This document shows, piece after piece, positions 59,191 to 64,000 of a stretch of DNA of 64,000 bases. A program made the translations under genes and the position numbers. Numbering within the stretch: position 1 is the first letter of the stretch; each line of letters begins with the position of its first letter. The notes beneath the pieces are model-generated. The model was not told where the DNA came from, searched no databases, and saw nothing but the letters and a program-made list of their open reading frames with translations. Source of the DNA: Mesorhizobium sp. Z1-4 (lineage in GTDB: Bacteria; Pseudomonadota; Alphaproteobacteria; Rhizobiales; Rhizobiaceae); contig NZ_RCIO01000002.1 in NCBI RefSeq assembly GCF_004000235.1, positions 575,501 to 639,500 of the forward strand, in the 5' to 3' direction.

Positions 59191-60072
59191 TCAATTGCGG
59201 GGTACGAGGAAGGCCGCAATCCGAGCCCACCACCTACGCAGCCGCGCGGCGAGCGACAAACGCCTGCCGAGCGCGGCCAGCGTTGCGCTGTCGGCAATGC
59301 CGTTGGCCGGCAGCCCTTCCGTTTGCTGAAAGTTCCGCAACGCCATTTCTGTGAGGCGGCCAAACCTGCCGTCTATTGTCAGGGGGTAGCCTGCAACCGA
59401 CAGTGCGATCTGCAATTCTGCGACAGCCGTTCCGCTTGCGCCGCGGCGCAGTGCGCTGCCTGTTTCCGGGCGTGAGAATGGCGTGCCATTATTGGCATAA
59501 CGGCCATAGGCTGTTGCCAGCTTCCTGTCGTAACGGTTCTTGCGGTAGCCGGGCCCATTGTAACCACGGGCGAACCGGACCCAGTCCCGGGCGGCAAGTG
59601 CGTCCGACAAACCTGCCTTGGCTATGTAGCGCGCCATCAGCCGCGCCTGTCCCCCAACATCCGAGCGTACCTCGGCGACAAGTTGTTCGACACTGCCGAA
59701 CCCGAGCCATGCCCAGTGCGCGCCCATCACCTGTCCCAGTCCCCAGGAAACGGATTCGAGCGCGGCCTTGCGGTCGATGTCGATGGCCCGGTCAAGCAAA
59801 CGCCACCTGGCGGTTTGCCCTGACGGGTTTGCGATTGCACCGGCGGCAGGTGAGGAAAGGCCGGCGCGGCGCGCGAAGCTGCGTTTTTCGCCAACAAGGC
59901 GGCGGTCGAAATAGTGGCCCTCGAAGCGGATCAAGGGTTCGCGGCGCGCCCCGATCCGCACATAGGCTTTGCCGCCGGATTCGATTTCGGCGACGGCAAG
60001 CAGCGCTGCCGGTTCGATGCCGAACTCCGTTGCGGCAGCGGCAATCGCATTTCTGGTTTCAGTGTCGAACAT
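59191..60072 (-). CDS. N-acetylmuramidase-like (DUF3380) protein with peptidoglycan-binding domain
   Basis: 293 residues from the ATG at 60072; the frame is open to 60150 but that part lacks a ribosome site. The DUF3380 glycosidase domain spans about 10-190: AVAEIESGGKAYV with the catalytic Glu, LIRFEGHYFDRRL, SWGLGQVMGAHW and FARGYNGPGYRKNRYDRKL. The C-terminal part holds a PG-binding type 1 domain (LQIALSVAGYPLTIDGRFG) and a basic end. No signal peptide was seen, which fits a phage-like endolysin or a protein exported by another route. Confidence 0.85.
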   Translation of the reverse strand: MFDTETRNAIAAAATEFGIEPAALLAVAEIESGGKAYVRIGARREPLIRFEGHYFDRRLVGEKRSFARRAGLSSPAAGAIANPSGQTARWRLLDRAIDIDRKAALESVSWGLGQVMGAHWAWLGFGSVEQLVAEVRSDVGGQARLMARYIAKAGLSDALAARDWVRFARGYNGPGYRKNRYDRKLATAYGRYANNGTPFSRPETGSALRRGASGTAVAELQIALSVAGYPLTIDGRFGRLTEMALRNFQQTEGLPANGIADSATLAALGRRLSLAARLRRWWARIAAFLVPRN

Positions 60073-60221
60073 GCCTCGCCCCGCGTTGCAGCGCCTATTG
60101 TGCGTTTGCAGGCAGGCGCGGGGACAAACGAGGCTGCTCCCGGCGCGCATCCGACGGCTGCCGGGGTAGCCAGTTCCAGCTTTTTGTTGAAGCCCGGCAA
60201 TGGAAGCGTTAGGCAGCGGCG

Positions 60222-61151
60222 ATGAAATTATCCCCGTCTGAGATGTCCGTTTCGGTCGCGGCGTTCTACCGTTTTGCGAAGGTGGAAGATGCCGCGGCGC
60301 TGCGCGCGCGCTTGTTGCGCGTCGCAGAGGCCGAGGCCTTGCGCGGCACCGTTCTGGTTGCGCCGGAAGGCATCAATGGGACCATTGCAGGCACTCGCGC
60401 CGGGCTTGACCGGTTCTTCGACGCCGTGCGTGCGGAACACGGGATGTCGGATGTCGATATCAAATTCAGCAGTGCCGATGCGATGCCGTTTCATCGCCTG
60501 AAAGTAAGGTTGAAGAAGGAGATCGTGACGATGGGCGTCGCCGATCTCGACGCGGCGCGCGAAGCGGGCGTGCACGTGCCGCCGGCCGAATGGAACGCGC
60601 TGGTCAGCGATCCCGGCACGGTCGTCATCGATACACGCAACGCCTACGAAACCGCGATAGGAACGTTTCAGGGCGCTATCGACCCCGAGACCGGAAGTTT
60701 TCGCGAGTTTCCGCGCTGGGCAGAGGAAAATATCGAGCAGCTGAGGAACCGGCGGGTCGCAATGTTCTGCACCGGCGGCATCCGCTGCGAAAAGGCAAGC
60801 GCCTATCTGAAGCGTATCGGCGTGGAGGAGGTCTTCCATCTCAAGGGCGGCATACTCAAATATCTCGAAGAAGTGCCGGCAAATGAGAGCCTTTGGCAAG
60901 GCGAGTGCTTTGTATTCGACGAGCGTGTCGGTGTCCGCCATGGCCTTGAGCCGGGTGAGACGACGCTGTGCCGCGCCTGCCGGCACCCGCTGACGCCGGA
61001 GGAACGGGAAACGGAGCAATTTCAGGAGGGGGTTTCCTGTCCGCACTGCCACGGAAGCCGCACGGATGGAGATCGCGAGCGGTATGCCGAGCGGCAGCGG
61101 CAGGTGGAACTTGCGCACAAACGGGGTGCGCGTTCGCATATCGGCCGGTAG
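60222..61151 (+). CDS. trhO: tRNA uridine(34) hydroxylase (rhodanese-type)
   Basis: 309 residues. O2-dependent hydroxylation of U34 in some tRNAs, the first step of cmo5U/mo5U. An N-terminal acylphosphatase-like fold (VAPEGINGTIAGTRAGLDRF) precedes the rhodanese domain with C183 in MFCTGGIRCEKAS and VIDTRNAYETAIGTF. The C-terminal cysteines (LCRACRHPL, VSCPHCHG) could bind zinc. An ATG at 60243 is an alternative start. Confidence 0.92.
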   Translation: MKLSPSEMSVSVAAFYRFAKVEDAAALRARLLRVAEAEALRGTVLVAPEGINGTIAGTRAGLDRFFDAVRAEHGMSDVDIKFSSADAMPFHRLKVRLKKEIVTMGVADLDAAREAGVHVPPAEWNALVSDPGTVVIDTRNAYETAIGTFQGAIDPETGSFREFPRWAEENIEQLRNRRVAMFCTGGIRCEKASAYLKRIGVEEVFHLKGGILKYLEEVPANESLWQGECFVFDERVGVRHGLEPGETTLCRACRHPLTPEERETEQFQEGVSCPHCHGSRTDGDRERYAERQRQVELAHKRGARSHIGR

Positions 61152-61256
61152 CGACGCGGCGGTGAGCCCGCCGTCATTGTAATTTCGCGAACCACTGCCT
61201 ACCTCAACGACGGCCTGCCACGTTGGCCGGCATTAGGCGGAGATGGAGGAAAGCGC

Positions 61257-61949
61257 GTGTTCGATCCGAAGAAACTTCTCAACGATCTGCTGGGTTCGCG
61301 GGTTCCGGGAACCGAATCCACCGTGCGCGAGAAGGCGGGTCAGGTCACACAGCTTGCCAAGGACAATCCGATCGCGACAACGGCGCTCGCAGCCGTGCTT
61401 CTTGGCACGGGCGCTGGAAGGGCCGTGACCGGAACCGCGCTCAAGCTCGGCGGTCTCGCCGCGGTAACCGGCCTTGCCTACACGGCCTACAAAAACTATC
61501 AGGCCGGCAACAAACCCGGCGAAGGCGGCGGCGTCGAGATATTGCCGCCACCGGCGGACACCGCGTTCGATCCCGGACAGGCTCCGCAGGGCGAGGATGA
61601 TTTCGCGCTGACCCTGGTGCGGGCAATGATCGCGGCGGCCCGGGCTGACGGCCGCATTGACGACGACGAGCGCAAACATATCGGCGACAAGCTCAAGCTG
61701 TCCGGCTTTGATGGTGAGGCCGAGGCTTTTCTCGTTGCGGAGATGGAAAAACCGATCGATCTCGACAAGCTGGTCGCAAGTGCGCAAACCGACGCGCAGA
61801 AGGTCGAAATCTATGCGGCGTCCCGGCTTGCGATCGATCCCGACACACGCGCCGAGCGCGGCTATCTCGATCAGCTTGCCGGGCGCCTGGGGCTTCCGGA
61901 CGCGCTTGTGGACCATGTCGAAGCGACGATCGCCAATGTGACCCGCTGA
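61257..61949 (+). CDS. DUF533/TerB-like protein
   Basis: 230 residues from a GTG with GGAGG ten bases upstream. The N-terminal part (about 1-90) has a hydrophobic stretch (TALAAVLLGTGAGRAVTGTALKLGGLAAVTGLAYTA region) that may associate with the membrane; from about 110 a TerB-like helical domain (LVRAMIAAARADGRIDDDERKHIGDKL) carries acidic metal-binding-like residues. Followed by a good terminator. Role unknown; TerB-type proteins are linked to stress and tellurite resistance. Confidence 0.85.
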   Translation: MFDPKKLLNDLLGSRVPGTESTVREKAGQVTQLAKDNPIATTALAAVLLGTGAGRAVTGTALKLGGLAAVTGLAYTAYKNYQAGNKPGEGGGVEILPPPADTAFDPGQAPQGEDDFALTLVRAMIAAARADGRIDDDERKHIGDKLKLSGFDGEAEAFLVAEMEKPIDLDKLVASAQTDAQKVEIYAASRLAIDPDTRAERGYLDQLAGRLGLPDALVDHVEATIANVTR

Positions 61950-62032
61950 GTGCGTTAACCAAGCGTTAACTGACCTGGTTCATTCTGAAACAAGCAGGAT
62001 CGGCTTTCCTCCTCCCAAGCACGGTCCGAAAC

Positions 62033-62059
62033 GGGCGGTCGCGAATGGCCGCCCTTTTT
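62033..62059 (+). terminator. Rho-independent terminator after the DUF533 gene
   Basis: Stem GGGCGGTC / GGCCGCCC (one G-U pair) with a GCGAAT loop followed by TTTTT. Confidence 0.8.
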
Positions 62060-62127
62060 GACATTCCCTTCCTTGTCTCCAGCCGTACGATCTGCACACT
62101 CGCGTGGTGAACACGAGGAGGTTGTGC

Positions 62128-62877
62128 ATGAACGCCAAAGTGGCCGTGATAACGGGGGGCGGCAGCGGGATCGGCAAAGCTGCCGGGCTGGCGCTGGTCG
62201 CGGAGGGCTGGACCACCGTCTTTTGCGGACGGCGGCGCGACAGGCTGGAGGAAGCGGTTTCTGATGCACAGGGACCCGGACGAGCGGTGGCGATTGCCTG
62301 CGACGTAACCGACGAGGCGCAGGTGGATGATCTTTTCGGGCAAGTGGAGCGTGATTTCGGCCGTGTCGACCTTCTGTTCAACAATGCCGGAATGGGCGCC
62401 AGAGGCGTAACAATCGACGAAATGTCCGTCGCATTGTGGCGGCAGGTGGTCGATGTCAATCTGACAGGGTCGTTTCTGTGCGCGCGGGCCGCATTTGCCC
62501 TCATGCGGCGCCAGTCGCCCCAGGGCGGACGCATCATCAACAACGGCTCGATCTCCGCTTATGCGCCAAGGCCGGGATCGGCCGCCTATACGGCCACGAA
62601 ACATGCCATCACCGGCCTGACCAAGACACTTGCCCTCGACGGCAGGCCCTTCGACATAGCCTGCGGTCAGATCGACATCGGCAATGCAGCGACCGAACTT
62701 GCGTCCGCAATGTCTGATGGCGTGCCGCAGGCCAACGGCACGATCATGGCCGAACCCGTAATGGATGTGCAGCGCGTCGCCGATGCCGTAACATATATGG
62801 CCGGGCTGCCGCTCGATGCGAACGTGTTGTTCCTCACCGTCATGGCAACAAAGATGCCATTTGTCGGCCGGGGCTAA
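62128..62877 (+). CDS. SDR-family oxidoreductase
   Basis: 249 residues from the ATG at 62128, with GAGGAGG seven bases upstream. NAD(P)-binding GGGSGIGKAAG near residue 9, NNAG in LLFNNAGMG, the Ser in NNGSISAYAP and the catalytic YTATK in SAAYTATKHAITG. A classical short-chain dehydrogenase; substrate unknown. The transporter gene follows 53 bp later on the same strand, so the two may be co-transcribed. Confidence 0.92.
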   Translation: MNAKVAVITGGGSGIGKAAGLALVAEGWTTVFCGRRRDRLEEAVSDAQGPGRAVAIACDVTDEAQVDDLFGQVERDFGRVDLLFNNAGMGARGVTIDEMSVALWRQVVDVNLTGSFLCARAAFALMRRQSPQGGRIINNGSISAYAPRPGSAAYTATKHAITGLTKTLALDGRPFDIACGQIDIGNAATELASAMSDGVPQANGTIMAEPVMDVQRVADAVTYMAGLPLDANVLFLTVMATKMPFVGRG

Positions 62878-62930
62878 GCGATCGGAGCCGCTAACATGGT
62901 GCCTTCGGCCTTCCACCTGAGAGTTCTCGA

Positions 62931-64000
62931 ATGATCGCGCTTCTGGCCGACAACAGCGCCATTATCGCGCTTGTCATGCTTGCGGCACTTATGACGGCGT
63001 TCGTGTTCGAGCGTTATCCTCCGGAAGTCACTGCCGTTGGATTCGCAGGCCTGTTTGTGCTTTTCGGCTTCGTCTCCACGGATGAAGCTCTGGCAGTGTT
63101 TTCGAATCCGGCGCCGATAACCATCGGAGCCATGTTCGTGCTGTCGGGGGCTCTGGTGCGGACCGGGGTGCTCGACGCCATCGCCGAGAAAGTCATGGAT
63201 AGCGCGGCGGTCAACCCGCTGATTGCCATCGTGCTTTTCGTGGGCGCGGTCGTGGTTGCCTCTGCATTCATGAACAATACGCCGGTGGTTCTGGTGATGA
63301 TCCCCATCACCATCCGTTTCGCGTCCGTTCTCGGCCTCGCTTCGACCAGAGTTCTGATCCCGCTTTCCTATGCCGCGATCCTCGGCGGCACCTGCACATT
63401 GATCGGAACGTCAACCAACCTGCTTGTCGACGGCATTGCGACAAAGGCAGGCATGGAGCCGTTCTCCATCTTTGAAATCACGCCAATTGGCGTGGTGGCG
63501 ACGATTACCGGCGTTACCGTGATGGCGTTGCTCGGCTGGTTTCTGCTGCCCGACCGCGATACCGCTACGGGCGATGCGCCGATGCTCGAGACGGAATTCC
63601 TGTCCGAGATCACGATCAGGGGCGAGGGCAAATATGACGGGCAAAAAATCGCCGACATAACCGATTTTCGCCGTCCGGGGCTCAGGATTACCGGTCTGCG
63701 CAGCGGCGGAAAGATGATCCGAACCGATATCGGGCAACGAGAGCTCAAGAAAGGCGATACGCTGATCGTGGTCGGCACGTCGTCCGAGCTCTTGACGCTG
63801 AACAAACGCTCGGCGCTGCGGGTCGGGCTCAGGCGCGGTATCGACACCGATGTCGAGAAGGTTGCGGTCGAGGCGATCGTGGCACCGCAGAAATCAAGCG
63901 CCGGACACCGCATCGCCGACCTGATGCTCGGGCGCCGCTACGGCGTGCGCGTGCTCGGCGCGCACCGCCACAAGCATATTCCGGGACCCGACCTGGAGAA
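62931..64000 (+). CDS. SLC13/ArsB-type permease with TrkA-C domain, 3' end outside window
   Basis: Translated from the ATG at 62931; open to the end of the window (about 356 codons of an expected 590 or so). N-terminal membrane helices (IIALVMLAALMTAF; AVGFAGLFVLFGFVS; ITIGAMFVLSGALVRTG), then ASAFMNNTPVVLVMIPI and LGGTCTLIGTSTNLLVDG, the paired signature loops of the Na/dicarboxylate-sulfate (SLC13) and arsenite families. A TrkA-C (RCK_C) domain follows at about 215-300 (FRRPGLRITGLRSGGKMIRTD, LKKGDTLIVVGTSSELLTL). Such fusions are common in putative sulfate/anion permeases. Confidence 0.9.
   Translation, partial: MIALLADNSAIIALVMLAALMTAFVFERYPPEVTAVGFAGLFVLFGFVSTDEALAVFSNPAPITIGAMFVLSGALVRTGVLDAIAEKVMDSAAVNPLIAIVLFVGAVVVASAFMNNTPVVLVMIPITIRFASVLGLASTRVLIPLSYAAILGGTCTLIGTSTNLLVDGIATKAGMEPFSIFEITPIGVVATITGVTVMALLGWFLLPDRDTATGDAPMLETEFLSEITIRGEGKYDGQKIADITDFRRPGLRITGLRSGGKMIRTDIGQRELKKGDTLIVVGTSSELLTLNKRSALRVGLRRGIDTDVEKVAVEAIVAPQKSSAGHRIADLMLGRRYGVRVLGAHRHKHIPGPDLE

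Noticed and set aside
59191..60072. Prophage remnant because of the muramidase gene
   Set aside because: No other phage genes lie near, and flanking genes (eda, trhO) are ordinary chromosomal ones at normal spacing.

Overview
The window is high-GC chromosomal DNA from an alphaproteobacterium, most likely a member of the Rhizobiales close to the Mesorhizobium/Phyllobacteriaceae group. That placement rests on gene content read from the sequence: a CpdR next to N-formylglutamate amidohydrolase and HisN, homospermidine synthase, an Omp10-like lipoprotein, a small heat-shock gene with a ROSE-type leader, and several rhizobial envelope families. No rRNA or CRISPR array was seen, and there is one intact tRNA.

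Layout. 1-9.4 kb: a sugar-acid dehydratase (runs off the left edge), glpD-glpK for glycerol catabolism, and a three-gene ABC export operon (ATPase, FtsX-type permease, HlyD-type adaptor). 9.4-22.1 kb: a 12.6-kb integrated genomic island in the 3' part of tRNA-Val(GAC). It is bounded by 52-bp direct repeats, with a tyrosine integrase beside the intact tRNA and matching arm-type repeats at both ends. 22.2-26.5 kb: CpdR, N-formylglutamate amidohydrolase, HisN, a lysophospholipase-like hydrolase, and an Hsp20 gene with a heat-shock promoter and an RNA thermometer. 26.5-29.2 kb: a four-gene bufferin-type RiPP operon (DUF2282 precursor, DUF692 enzyme, DUF2063 partner, DoxX). 29.3-64 kb: ordinary housekeeping and envelope genes (threonine aldolase, gltBD, lytic transglycosylase, galU, SPFH/NfeD pair, ferrochelatase, 5'-nucleotidase-LysM, homospermidine synthase, oligoendopeptidase F, an NtrC-like regulator, DUF882 protein, Eda, muramidase, TrhO, an SDR oxidoreductase and an SLC13 transporter that runs off the right edge).

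The island is where unexplained biology is concentrated. It carries a protein with a replication-protein-like motif, a divergent HTH regulator / PD-(D/E)XK nuclease pair followed by an M15-like protein, an SRAP (HMCES/YedK) DNA-repair protein, a serine recombinase with a candidate res-like site, a tightly overlapping three-gene operon of unknown function ending in a multi-pass membrane protein, and several small secreted proteins. Three copies of a palindrome with the core AAACCCGGGTTT and two 53-bp repeats with inverted termini sit only in the island, at the edges of its gene blocks. They look like recombination or protein-binding sites. The three-gene operon and the nuclease block are the best candidates for an undescribed defence or mobile-element system, but function is inference only. 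The bufferin operon is a recognisable but still recently described copper-related peptide system.
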